A stretch of DNA of 64,000 bases from Aureimonas populi (GTDB lineage: Bacteria; Pseudomonadota; Alphaproteobacteria; Rhizobiales; Rhizobiaceae): NCBI RefSeq assembly GCF_017815515.1, contig NZ_CP072611.1:2542001-2606000 (forward strand), read 5' to 3'. The notes beneath the pieces are model-generated. The model was given only the letters and a program-made list of their open reading frames with translations, was not told the origin of the DNA and ran no database searches. Of the stretch, positions 1-8,685 are shown piece after piece. The translations under genes were made by a program, and so were the position numbers. Position 1 is the first letter of the stretch. Every line of letters begins with the position of its first letter.

Positions 1-359
1 GCATCCTGCCGGCGCTGCGCGAGCATCTGGACGCGCATGGCTTCCGGGACATCAGGATCGAGCCCATGAAGCGCGGCTTCTTCAAGGCCACGCGGACCGA
101 CCCCGACAATGACTGGGTGCGCCTCGTGGTGGGCTCCATCGAGCAGACCACGGCCAAGGCGCCGGCGCTGCTTCCCAATCTCGGCGGATCGCTGCCCAAC
201 GAGGTGTTCGCGGAAACCCTCGGCATGCCCACCGTCTGGGTTCCGCACTCGCACCGCGCCTGCGGCCAGCATGCGCCCGACGAGCACATGCTGCTCTCGA
301 TCGCGGAGGAGGCTGCGGCGATGATGGCGGGCATCTTCTACGATATCGGCACGCGATAA
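1..359 (+). CDS. M20-family metallopeptidase/amidohydrolase, C-terminal part (5' end outside window)
   Basis: Open from the window edge (first full codon at 3) to TAA at 357-359, about 118 residues. The remnant matches the C-terminal catalytic lobe of M20 dipeptidase/ArgE/DapE-type enzymes: a glycine-rich [10 protein letters not shown] stretch, then THVW-like sheet residues and CGQHAPDEH, whose His corresponds to the C-terminal metal ligand of the family (usual form HGPNE). Family enzymes hydrolyse peptide or amide bonds with a bridged di-metal centre. The substrate cannot be told from this piece. Neighbouring genes (peptide-type binding protein, CocE-type hydrolase) suggest peptide or amide catabolism, which is inference. 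Confidence 0.75.
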   Translation, partial: ILPALREHLDAHGFRDIRIEPMKRGFFKATRTDPDNDWVRLVVGSIEQTTAKAPALLPNLGGSLPNEVFAETLGMPTVWVPHSHRACGQHAPDEHMLLSIAEEAAAMMAGIFYDIGTR

Positions 360-360
360 G

Positions 361-1164
361 TCAGGGCACGAGGCTCTCCGCCGCACCCACCATCTGCGGT
401 TCGCGAGCGTCCAGAAAGCCCCGCACGGTCGCCGGCAGCTCCTGCGCATCCTCCTCGAACACGCCGCAGCGGGCCAGCACGGCGCGCGCGCTGGCCTTGG
501 GGCCCAGGAACCGCCAGATCATCCGCGAGGCATAGGGCAGATTGTCCTTGCGCCACGACACGCCCGTCGTGACCCCCTTGAGATAGACGCGCTGGTGCAC
601 CTCGAACGGCAGGAGGATGGTCTGCGCGATCATCGCCTCCGCGCCGAGGCTCCGCTCCACGATGAAGATCCTGTTACGGCGATAGGCGGCCTGTCCCTCG
701 TATTTGGAAAGCTGGCGGATTTCGTTCTCGCGATCGACGATGCGCTCGATCGACTTGACGAGCACCATGCCGCCCTCCTCGTGCAGCCGGGTGCAGGAGC
801 ACACGATCCGGCCGGGCCACGACAGGGAGCGGTGATAGGTCTGGTAGAGGCCCAGATAGCGCCGGAGGGCCGGCAGGTCGCCGGGAAAGGCGCCTTGCAG
901 CATGTCTCCCCGCACGGCCGGGGCGGCGGCCCCGCTCAGGCGGAGGCGGAAGCTTTCGGCGGGCAGAAGGAAATCCTCCGCCGCCAGCCCGAAATGGCCG
1001 GCGATCCGCAACAGGTTATGAGGGGAGGGCAGGACCTGTCCGTTGATGTAGCGGTTGAACTGCTGGCGGTTGATCCCGATCCGGCGACAGATGTCGGAGA
1101 CGGACCGGCGGGTGCTGCACGCCTCCTTGAGGTTCAGCGTGAAGGTTTCGGGCTTATGCGGCAT
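361..1164 (-). CDS. XRE/Cro-type HTH transcriptional regulator
   Basis: 267 residues on the minus strand, ending one base after the M20 gene. An N-terminal helix-turn-helix lies at about residues 18-62 (SVSDICRRIGINRQQFNRYING), typical of Cro/C1 repressors that recognise DNA through the IN-Q-F-RY helix. The remaining ~190 residues are an unassigned domain that could sense a ligand. The gene is divergent from the peptide-type binding protein at 1288 with a 123-base gap, the usual layout for a local regulator controlling a transporter, so regulation of that gene is a reasonable inference. No operator was identified with confidence. Confidence 0.8.
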   Translation of the reverse strand: MPHKPETFTLNLKEACSTRRSVSDICRRIGINRQQFNRYINGQVLPSPHNLLRIAGHFGLAAEDFLLPAESFRLRLSGAAAPAVRGDMLQGAFPGDLPALRRYLGLYQTYHRSLSWPGRIVCSCTRLHEEGGMVLVKSIERIVDRENEIRQLSKYEGQAAYRRNRIFIVERSLGAEAMIAQTILLPFEVHQRVYLKGVTTGVSWRKDNLPYASRMIWRFLGPKASARAVLARCGVFEEDAQELPATVRGFLDAREPQMVGAAESLVP

Positions 1165-1287
1165 GGGAACTGTCTCCTTGCCGGAAGCGTAAGAGCGCGT
1201 AAAGCCGCGTCAAGTCACGAAGTTGCATCCGCATCGCCCAAGCTGACAATTCCAGCAGTTTCCACCGTCAGGTTCGAGGTTGCCCGC

Positions 1288-2877
1288 ATGGTTGACGATC
1301 GTCGTGAGTTTTCGGGACGCCGCGTGGAAGCGGGCTCGCTCAGCCGCCGCCGCTTCATCGAGGGCGCGGCGGCCACCGGGCTGGCTCTGGCTGCATCGCC
1401 CCTCCTCATGGGCAGCGCCCGTGCGCAGGAGCCCAAACGCGGCGGCCATCTGCGCCTCGGCTTGAGCGGCGGCGCGACGACCGACTCGCTCGATCCCGCG
1501 CTCGCCAGCGGCACCGTACCCTTCGTCATCGCCCATTGCTGGGGCGACACGCTGGTCGAATCCGACCCGGCCACCGGCGAGGCGCTGCCCTCGCTCGCCG
1601 AATCCTGGTCGCCTTCGGCCGATGCGAAGGTGTGGACGTTCAAGATCCGCCAGGGCGTGTCGTTTCATGACGGGCGCCCGATGACCCTCCCGGACGTGGT
1701 GGCGACGCTGAAGCGGCATACGGATGAGGGCTCCCAGTCCGGTGCGCTCGGCCTTCTGGGTTCCGTCACCGCCATCGAGGAGCGCGGGGGCGATCTCGTC
1801 ATCACCCTGTCGGACGGCGATGCCGACCTGCCGCTCATCCTGACCGATTACCACCTGCAGATCCAGCCGAACGGCGGCCTCGATGCGCCGGACGCCGCCA
1901 TCGGCACCGGCCCCTACAAGCTGGCCGACCACCAGGCCGGCGTGCGTACCAGCTTCGAGCGCAATACGGACGATTGGCGTGACGGTCGCGGCTTCGTGGA
2001 AAGCGTCGAGATCGTCGTGATGAACGATTCCACCGCGCGCATGGCCGCGCTCTCCTCCGGCCAGGTCCACTTCATCAACACGGTCGAGCCGCGCACGGTG
2101 GGCCTCCTGGCGCGCGCGCCGAACGTGCAGATCCTGAGGACGGCGGGCAAGGGCTTCTACAGCTTCCTCATGCACTGCGACACCGCGCCCTTCGACAATA
2201 ACGACCTGCGGCTGGCCTTGAAATACGCCATCGACCGGCAGGCGATCCTCGACAGCGTGGTGGGCGGATACGGCACGCTCGGCAACGACTACCCGGTGAA
2301 CGAGGCCTATGCGCTTGCGCCCGAGGGCATCGAGCAGCGCGCCTACGATCCCGAGAAGGCCGCCTTCCACTTCCGCCAGTCGGGCCACGAGGGGCCTGTC
2401 CTGCTGCGAACGTCCGAAGCGGCGTTCCCCGGTGCAGTGGACGCGGCGGTGCTCTTCCAGGAGAGTGCGGCGGCCGCGGGCATCCAGATCGAGGTGAGGC
2501 GCGAGCCGACGGACGGCTACTGGTCGAACGTATGGAACGTGCAGCCCTTCTGCGCCTCCTATTGGGGCGGCCGGCCGACGCAGGATTCGCGCTACTCCAC
2601 CTCCTACCTGTCGAGCGCGGAGTGGAACGACACGCGGTTCCGCGATGCCGATTTCGACCGGATGCTGCTGGAGGCGCGGGCCGAGCTCGATCCCGAGCCG
2701 CGCCGCGAGCTCTACCACCGGATGGCCGTGATGGTGCGCGACGAGGGCGGACTGATCCTGCCCGTCTTCAACGACTATGTGAACGCGGCCTCCCGACAGC
2801 TCCATGGCTTCGTGGACGATATCGGCAACGACATCTCCAACGGCCGCATCGCCAGCCGGGTCTGGCTCGACGCCTGA
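1288..2877 (+). CDS. ABC transporter substrate-binding protein, peptide/nickel family (SBP_bac_5), Tat-exported
   Basis: 529 residues from ATG 1288. I chose this start because a twin-arginine signal follows: SRRRFIEG at residues 19-26, a hydrophobic stretch, then a cleavage region near SARAQ at about residue 46. The open frame continues far upstream but lies over the divergent regulator. The mature part has the DppA/OppA fold features: GGHLRLGLSGG, LAESWSPSADAKVWTFKIRQ, a GTGPYKL motif and a conserved DxxKYAIDR-type helix. Such periplasmic proteins deliver oligopeptides or similar solutes to ABC permeases. No permease or ATPase gene is beside it, so it is an orphan that must use transporter parts encoded elsewhere. 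Ligand unknown. Confidence 0.88.
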   Translation: MVDDRREFSGRRVEAGSLSRRRFIEGAAATGLALAASPLLMGSARAQEPKRGGHLRLGLSGGATTDSLDPALASGTVPFVIAHCWGDTLVESDPATGEALPSLAESWSPSADAKVWTFKIRQGVSFHDGRPMTLPDVVATLKRHTDEGSQSGALGLLGSVTAIEERGGDLVITLSDGDADLPLILTDYHLQIQPNGGLDAPDAAIGTGPYKLADHQAGVRTSFERNTDDWRDGRGFVESVEIVVMNDSTARMAALSSGQVHFINTVEPRTVGLLARAPNVQILRTAGKGFYSFLMHCDTAPFDNNDLRLALKYAIDRQAILDSVVGGYGTLGNDYPVNEAYALAPEGIEQRAYDPEKAAFHFRQSGHEGPVLLRTSEAAFPGAVDAAVLFQESAAAAGIQIEVRREPTDGYWSNVWNVQPFCASYWGGRPTQDSRYSTSYLSSAEWNDTRFRDADFDRMLLEARAELDPEPRRELYHRMAVMVRDEGGLILPVFNDYVNAASRQLHGFVDDIGNDISNGRIASRVWLDA

Positions 2878-2944
2878 GCGCCGAGCCGACCGGCCCGGGC
2901 CGGTATCGGCCACCGGCCAAGCCCCTCTGCCACGGAATGAACGC

Positions 2945-4936
2945 ATGTCCCAGACCGCATACACCGTCCTCGAGAACGAATGGATCGTGCTCAAGGACGG
3001 CACCCGACTGGCCGCCCGCATCTGGTTGCCGGATGGCGCGCCGGCGCCGGCGGTCCTCGAATTCCTGCCCTATCGCAAACGAAACGGCACGAGCCCGCGC
3101 GACGAATCCACCTATCCGGTCTTCGCGGCGGCCGGCATCGCCGGGGTGCGCGTGGACATTCGCGGATCGGGCGAATCGGAGGGGGTGATCGACGGCGAGT
3201 ATACGCCCCGCGAACTGTCCGACGCATGCGAGATCATCGAGTGGATCGCCGCGCAGCCGTGGTCGAACGGCAAGGTGGGGATGATGGGAATCTCCTGGGG
3301 TGGCTTCAACTGCCTGCAGGTGGCCGCCCTTTGCCCGCCCGCGCTCAAGGCGGTGATCTCGATCGCCTCCACCGTCGATCGCTACAATGACGACATTCAC
3401 TACAAGGACGGCACCCACCTCTCGGCGCAGCTTTCCTGGGCGGCCACGATGCTCGCCTACCAGTCGCGCTCGCCGGACCCGGAGCTGGTGGGCGAGCGCT
3501 GGCGCGAGATGTGGCTGGAGCGGCTGGAGAACGAACCCTTCTTCATGGAGGAGTGGCTGTCGCACCAGCGCCGGGACGACTTCTGGAAGCACGGTTCCAT
3601 CTGCGAGGATTTCGGCGCGGTGGCGATCCCCGCTCTGGTGATCGCCGGTTGGGCGGACGGCTATCGCAACACGCCCCTGAAGGCGGTTGAAGGGCTCGGT
3701 CCCCGCGCCAAGGCGCTTCTCGGGCCCTGGGTGCACAAATATCCGCATTTCGCCTGGCCCCGACCCCGCGCCGACTTCCACGCCGAGGCCATCGCCTGGT
3801 GGAACCGCTGGCTGCGCGACGAGCCGAACGGCGCCGAGGATTGGCCGCAGGTGCGCGCCTATGTTCTGGACGGGCCGAAGCCGGCCCTGCGGCGCGAGCA
3901 TGAGCCGGGGTTCTGGGTCGCCAAGGACCGCTGGTCCAAGCCGTCCATGCTGGCCTTTGCCGTGGATGCCGCCGGCCAATTGGCCGGTGAGGGAGGGCAG
4001 GGCCCGGGCCCGGATGAAAGCAGCATCCTGCGCTCGCCTCTGGACACCGGCACCGCAGCCGGCGAATGGTTCACGCTCAAGCCCGATGCCGAGATGGCCG
4101 GGGACCAGCGCCTCGATGACGCCGGCTCGCTGGTCTTCGAGACGGCACCCTTGCATGAGGAGCTTTCCATCCTCGGGCGGCCGGTGCTGTCGCTCGAACT
4201 CGAGTGCGACGCGCCGGCTGCGAATCTGTGTGCGCGCATCGTGGACGTGCACCCGGACGGCACGGCGACGCGCGTGTCCTTCGGCGTCCTGAACCTCGCC
4301 CACCGGGAAGGCAGCGCCGAGCCCCTCGCCATGACGCCCGGCAGGCCGGCGAGCGTGGCCCTGACGCTGGACGCATGCGGCTACCGCTTCGCGCCCGGCC
4401 ACCGTATCCGCTTGTCGCTCTCCACCGCCTATTGGCCGATGGTCCTGCCGCAACCCGTGGACCCGACCCTTGCCATCCCGCACGGAGCGCTGAGGCTTGA
4501 AGTTCCGCTTCTGGGCGAGCACGAGCGGATCGCCGTTCCGGAGCCGGAGGACGAGAACCCGCTGCCGGAATACGAGACCCTGAAGGAAGGGGATACGCGG
4601 CGTAGCGTCGAGCGCGACCTGATGTCCGGCGTCACGCACTACCGCATTTATGAGGACACGGGCCTGACGCGCCACCCGCAAAACGGGCTGGCTTCGCGCG
4701 ACGTTCGCGATGAGGTATGGTCGATCGACCCGCGCGATCCGCTTTCGGCAACGGGTCTCTCGACATGGACATGCGTCCTGCAACGGGACGGCTGGTCCAC
4801 GCGCACCCATTGCGTCGCATCGCTGCGCTGCTCGGCGGACTACTGGTTCGTTTCCGCGCGCGTCACGGCTTACGAGGGTGAGGAGCTGATCTTCGAGAAG
4901 AGCTTCGAGAAGACCATCGTCCGCGATTTCATGTAG
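2945..4936 (+). CDS. CocE/NonD-family serine hydrolase (X-Pro dipeptidyl-peptidase S15-like)
   Basis: 663 residues from ATG 2945. The N-terminal alpha/beta-hydrolase domain shows VDIRGSGESEG (residues ~70-80) and the nucleophile elbow GISWGG at 115-120, so Ser117 is the likely nucleophile. A later WxHxYPHFAWP segment supplies the probable catalytic His region. The C-terminal half (about 310-560) has the jelly-roll seen in CocE and PepX proteins, with SxSTAYWP typical of its end, followed by about 90 further residues. Family members cleave esters or amides; known examples include cocaine esterase, glutaryl acylase and X-Pro peptidase. It follows the binding protein by 67 bases and probably shares its transcript, which suggests an acyl-peptide or amide substrate. 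That assignment is inferred. Confidence 0.85.
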   Translation: MSQTAYTVLENEWIVLKDGTRLAARIWLPDGAPAPAVLEFLPYRKRNGTSPRDESTYPVFAAAGIAGVRVDIRGSGESEGVIDGEYTPRELSDACEIIEWIAAQPWSNGKVGMMGISWGGFNCLQVAALCPPALKAVISIASTVDRYNDDIHYKDGTHLSAQLSWAATMLAYQSRSPDPELVGERWREMWLERLENEPFFMEEWLSHQRRDDFWKHGSICEDFGAVAIPALVIAGWADGYRNTPLKAVEGLGPRAKALLGPWVHKYPHFAWPRPRADFHAEAIAWWNRWLRDEPNGAEDWPQVRAYVLDGPKPALRREHEPGFWVAKDRWSKPSMLAFAVDAAGQLAGEGGQGPGPDESSILRSPLDTGTAAGEWFTLKPDAEMAGDQRLDDAGSLVFETAPLHEELSILGRPVLSLELECDAPAANLCARIVDVHPDGTATRVSFGVLNLAHREGSAEPLAMTPGRPASVALTLDACGYRFAPGHRIRLSLSTAYWPMVLPQPVDPTLAIPHGALRLEVPLLGEHERIAVPEPEDENPLPEYETLKEGDTRRSVERDLMSGVTHYRIYEDTGLTRHPQNGLASRDVRDEVWSIDPRDPLSATGLSTWTCVLQRDGWSTRTHCVASLRCSADYWFVSARVTAYEGEELIFEKSFEKTIVRDFM

Positions 4937-4947
4937 GCGACGATCCG

Positions 4948-5217
4948 CTAGTTCGTGCGGCCGGCGAGGCAGCGGTCATAGGCCCGGTCGGCCGTCGCGC
5001 GTGCCCTCTCTCGCGCAAAGCCACGGGCCCCGAAGCCTTCGCCGCGCTCGGTAAGGTCCTCGACGGTGTTCAGATAGGTCTGTTCCGCGTAATGCTCGCA
5101 GAAGGTGGGCGGGCGCTCGGTGACGGCGAAGGTGCCGTAGGTGAGCGATGTCTGTGCCGCGACGCATCCCGACAGCGCGGCGGCGAGAGGCAGGATCATC
5201 AGGATCGGGCGGGGCAT
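4948..5217 (-). CDS. small predicted lipoprotein of unknown function
   Basis: 89 residues from ATG 5217 on the minus strand. This start is favoured over the longer open frame because GGAAGGA lies just upstream and the protein then begins with a clean lipoprotein signal: [18 protein letters not shown] with lipobox LSGC. The mature part is short, acidic and Arg-rich, with two further cysteines (FCEHY and DRC) that could form a disulfide in the periplasm. I do not recognise a family. It is convergent with the CocE-type hydrolase (11-base gap) and divergent from the PIMT-like gene at 5352. Confidence 0.65.
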   Translation of the reverse strand: MPRPILMILPLAAALSGCVAAQTSLTYGTFAVTERPPTFCEHYAEQTYLNTVEDLTERGEGFGARGFARERARATADRAYDRCLAGRTN

Positions 5218-5351
5218 GGCGGCTGTTCCTTCCAGCGTTCCCGAAGGGAGGTAGCGCCCGTGTTCGGCGATGTCATGTCGCGCTTGCCTGCGTGGCGAGC
5301 GCCGACTAAGGGAACAGCGACGGAACGGCGCTCGGAAAAGGGGTCTCCCTG

Positions 5352-6002
5352 ATGAACTTCGCCCAGGCACGCACGAAGATGGTCGACAACCAGATCAGGA
5401 CGACCGACGTCACCGATCTGGAGTTGCTGCGCGCCTTCCTGACGGTCCCCCGCGAGCGTTTCGTGCCGGAGGCGCGCCGCGAGCTGGCCTATATCGGCGC
5501 CGATGTGCCGCTGGGCCGCTCCCGCTTCCTGATGGAGGCTTCGCCTCTGGCCAAGCTGCTGCAACTTGCGCAGGTGCGGTCTGGCGAGCGAGCGCTCGAT
5601 GTGGGCGCGGGCCTCGGCTACGCCACAGCCGTTCTCGCCGAAGTTGGGGCATCCGTCGTCGCTCTCGAGGAGGACGAGGAATTGGCGCAGCGGGCGCAGG
5701 AGGCTCTCTCCGCGTCGGCGGCCGGCGCATGGGAACTGGCGCGCGGGCCGCTGAACGCGGGCTGGAGCGCTGGCGCGCCTTACGACGTGATTCTCGTAGA
5801 AGGCTCGGTGGACCGGGTGCCGCAGGTGCTGTTCGACCAGCTCGCCGACCGCGGTCGGCTTGTTGCCGTCATCGGCCACGGCAATGCCGGAATGGCCAAG
5901 CTGTTCGTGAAGGACGGCGATCTCGTCTCGGACCGTTTCGGCTTCAATTGCAGCCTGAAGCCGCTTCCCGGTTTCGTGGAAAAGCCCTCCTTCGCGTTCT
6001 GA
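5352..6002 (+). CDS. protein-L-isoaspartate O-methyltransferase-family protein (TolC-linked paralogue)
   Basis: 216 residues. The class I SAM-binding fold is visible: motif I LDVGAGLGYATAVLAE (residues ~79-94), then the acidic strand end VVALEEDEEL and a YDVILVEGSVDRVPQ motif. The start MNFAQARTKMVDNQIRTTDV is characteristic of the PIMT-like proteins that sit upstream of tolC in alphaproteobacteria. Real PIMTs carry a substrate-pocket motif resembling GQTISQP; here the equivalent is GRSRFLMEASP, so repair of isoaspartyl residues is not certain and the methyl acceptor may differ. A second PIMT-family gene lies at 25167. Confidence 0.82.
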   Translation: MNFAQARTKMVDNQIRTTDVTDLELLRAFLTVPRERFVPEARRELAYIGADVPLGRSRFLMEASPLAKLLQLAQVRSGERALDVGAGLGYATAVLAEVGASVVALEEDEELAQRAQEALSASAAGAWELARGPLNAGWSAGAPYDVILVEGSVDRVPQVLFDQLADRGRLVAVIGHGNAGMAKLFVKDGDLVSDRFGFNCSLKPLPGFVEKPSFAF

Positions 6003-6194
6003 GCGGCACCGGGGGGCCGGTCCTGTATGCTGACGGCCACACCGGCCGGGAAATAAACAATTCTTAACGAACGAAAGGCTGGCGCAATCAATCTGGTTGA
6101 TGTCAATCATTCGGACGAGTGCGCGCGCTTGGGGTGCCCGCTCGCTTTTGGAGCCGGGGTCGCTTCTTCGGCTTCACGGTAATGAGGGGATACA

Positions 6195-7631
6195 ATGCGC
6201 AAGAAACTGTGGCTTACGTCGGCCCTGTGTGCTGCTCTTCTTTGGAGCGGAATGGACAGCGTGCAGGCCGAGACGCTGCGTGGCGCATTGGCGAAAGCCT
6301 ACGCGAACAGCCAGACGCTGAACGTGTCGCGCGCGCAGCTGCGTGCCACGGATGAGAATGTGCCGCAGGCGCGAGCCGGCATGCGGCCCTTCATCAGCGC
6401 CTCGGGTGGCGTGCAGGCCAGCCGCTCGCGCCTTTCGCTGAGCGATAACCGCCCGAACACGACCGGCCGCTCGGAACAGCTCTCGGCCGGTATCCAGATC
6501 AATCAGACGATCTTCGACGGCTTCCAGACCCCGAACAATGTGAGCGCGGCTCAGGCGCAGGTGCGCGCCTCGCAGGCCAACCTCGCCAACACCGTGCAGA
6601 ACACGCTGCTCGACGCCGTTGCCGCCTTCATGAATGTGCGCCGCGACAGGCAGATCGCCGCCTTCCGCCAGCAGAACCTGGCGTTCCTTCGTGAGCAGGT
6701 TCGCGCGGCCGATGCCCGCTTCGAGGTGGGCGAGGGCACGCGCACGGACGTGGCGCAGGCGCAGTCCCAGGAAGCGCTGGCCACGGCCCTTCTGAACAGC
6801 GCGCTCGCGCAGGTCGCCGTCAGCGAGGCGACCTATCTCGACGTGGTGGGAGATGTGGCCGGGGATCTGGAGTCCGCCTCGCCGCCGCCCGAGCGCTTGA
6901 TGCCGACTTCCGTCGCGCAGGCGCTCCAGATTTCGCAGGCGGAGCATCCGGCGATCCAGGCCACGCTCTTCGCCGTGGAAGCCGCGTCCTTCCAGGTGAA
7001 GTCGGCCGAAGGCGCCCTCCTGCCGCAGATCACCATCTCCGGCTCGGTGGACAACACTTATGCACTGAGCGAATCGAGCGGCACATCCAGCAGCTTTTCC
7101 GATCTGCCGGGGGTGAACCCCAACGTCCTGACCCAGAATCAGGTCTCGGCAACGGTGGGCGCGCAGCTCACGATCCCGATCTATCAAGGCGGGCAGGCAT
7201 CGTCGCTGGTGCGCCAGGCCAAGGAGGTGCTCGGGCAGCGGCGCATCGAGGTGGACAGCATGCGCGACCAGGTTCGCGCGGCCGTCGCCCAGTCCTGGGC
7301 CCAGCTTCAGGCCGCGCGCGCCAATGTCACCGGCTACCGCGCCCAGCTCGAGGCGGGGCGGCTCGCGCTCAGCGGCGTCACGGAGGAGAGGGCCGTCGGC
7401 CAGCGCACCACGCTCGACGTTCTGAACGCGCAAGAGGACGTGATTGCCGCACAGATCCTTCTCGCGGGGTCGGAACGCGACGTGATCGTGGCGGCATATG
7501 AGCTTCTGTCCGCCATCGGCCGGATGGAGGCCACGCAACTGGCGCTGAACACCGAAATCTACGATCCGGAAGAGCACTACCAGCAGGTGCAGGACAAGTG
7601 GCACGGCCTGCGCACGCCCGACGGGCGCTGA
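6195..7631 (+). CDS. tolC: TolC-family outer-membrane efflux/secretion channel
   Basis: 478 residues from ATG 6195, with GAGGGGA upstream. A signal peptide (MRKKLWLTSALCAALLWSG, cleavage near VQA at 26) precedes two homologous outer-membrane efflux repeats. Each repeat has the long Ala/Gln-rich helices of the periplasmic barrel (AAQAQVRASQANLANTVQNTLLDAVAAF; later a matching RQAKEVLGQRRIEVDSMRDQVRAAVAQSW). The trimer spans the outer membrane and couples to inner-membrane exporters of type I secretion or RND efflux. The order PIMT-like/tolC/popZ/valS is conserved in alphaproteobacteria. No exporter gene is adjacent, so the partner pump is encoded elsewhere. Confidence 0.93.
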   Translation: MRKKLWLTSALCAALLWSGMDSVQAETLRGALAKAYANSQTLNVSRAQLRATDENVPQARAGMRPFISASGGVQASRSRLSLSDNRPNTTGRSEQLSAGIQINQTIFDGFQTPNNVSAAQAQVRASQANLANTVQNTLLDAVAAFMNVRRDRQIAAFRQQNLAFLREQVRAADARFEVGEGTRTDVAQAQSQEALATALLNSALAQVAVSEATYLDVVGDVAGDLESASPPPERLMPTSVAQALQISQAEHPAIQATLFAVEAASFQVKSAEGALLPQITISGSVDNTYALSESSGTSSSFSDLPGVNPNVLTQNQVSATVGAQLTIPIYQGGQASSLVRQAKEVLGQRRIEVDSMRDQVRAAVAQSWAQLQAARANVTGYRAQLEAGRLALSGVTEERAVGQRTTLDVLNAQEDVIAAQILLAGSERDVIVAAYELLSAIGRMEATQLALNTEIYDPEEHYQQVQDKWHGLRTPDGR

Positions 7632-7806
7632 GGCTCGCACGGTCCCGTCACTCCCGCCTGCTTCGCGAAAGGCCCAATCGTTAAAAAATCCTTGTCGATA
7701 GCCGGCCGCAGGGCCGCGCGGGGATTCATCCGCGCCGGCTTTGCGTCTAGCCTTCTTCTTGTGATTCGCCGGGCGCCCCCGCGCTCTGCCGATGGAGGCC
7801 GATTGC

Positions 7807-8571
7807 ATGACGAGAGCCAGCGCTGCCCAGGAGCCGTCGATGGACGAGATCCTCGCCTCCATCCGTCGCATCATCGAGGGCGGCGAGGAGGCTGGGGAGG
7901 CGCGCGCGCAGGAGCGGCGGCCTGCCGTGGAGCGCCTGCCGGACGGCGGCGGCGCCGGCAATCTCCTGGCCCGGCTGCGCCCGGCCACCGGGCCGAGCGC
8001 CGAGGATGGCGGGCTGGCGCCGGAAACAGGCAAGGCGGCGGCCAAGCCGGTCGCCGAGAACCCCAACCCCGTGCCGATGCCCCGCGACTGGCTGGACGAT
8101 GAGGACGACCTCGCCTCGCGCCTTGCCGACGAACTCGCCTCCGAAGACCTGATGTGCCTTCACGAGCGGGCGGCGAACGAGCCTCTTTCGCCCGCACGCC
8201 CCGAGACGGGCGCTTCGGCCCCGTCCGGCCTCATGGAGGAGGCGGCCGTCGCCCCGGCTTTCGTGCCGGCCAACAGCGATGACCGGCATATGAGCGAATT
8301 CCGCAAGGCCGTGATCGACGATGCCTTGGGCCCCGAGCGGCCCGAGCCTGCCTCGCTCGTGTCGACCCACACCGGCGAGCTTGTGGGCGCGTCCTTCGAC
8401 GAGCTCGCCGAGGCGATCCGCGAGGGGCATCTGCGCTCCATCGAGGAGATGGCGCAGGACATCCTTCGGCCGATGCTGCGCGAATGGCTCGACGACAATC
8501 TGCCCCGCCTGGTCGAGCGCCTCGTGCGCGAGGAGATCGAACGCGTGGCGCGGGGCAACGGCCGGCGCTGA
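7807..8571 (+). CDS. popZ: PopZ, polar organising protein (DUF2497)
   Basis: 254 residues from ATG 7807, chosen because GGAGG lies 8 bases upstream and the protein then begins just before the conserved helix EPSMDEILASIRRIIE. PopZ forms a polymeric matrix at the cell pole that tethers ParB-parS and cell-cycle kinases in Caulobacter, or growth-pole factors in Agrobacterium. The expected three-part layout is present: N-terminal client-binding helix; a Pro/Glu/Asp/Ala-rich disordered middle (about residues 25-150); and a conserved C-terminal oligomerisation region with LRSIEEMAQDILRPMLREWLD. It sits between tolC and valS as in other members of the class. Confidence 0.92.
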   Translation: MTRASAAQEPSMDEILASIRRIIEGGEEAGEARAQERRPAVERLPDGGGAGNLLARLRPATGPSAEDGGLAPETGKAAAKPVAENPNPVPMPRDWLDDEDDLASRLADELASEDLMCLHERAANEPLSPARPETGASAPSGLMEEAAVAPAFVPANSDDRHMSEFRKAVIDDALGPERPEPASLVSTHTGELVGASFDELAEAIREGHLRSIEEMAQDILRPMLREWLDDNLPRLVERLVREEIERVARGNGRR

Positions 8572-8685
8572 GCGAGGGCCTTGGCGGCCGTTTCGCCCTA
8601 AATGAAGGGGGAGGGCCAGCGCTTCGTTGACAGGTTCGAAAGCTTCCCTGTAACGGCAGGCCCATGGGATCAATGGGCCATTGTG

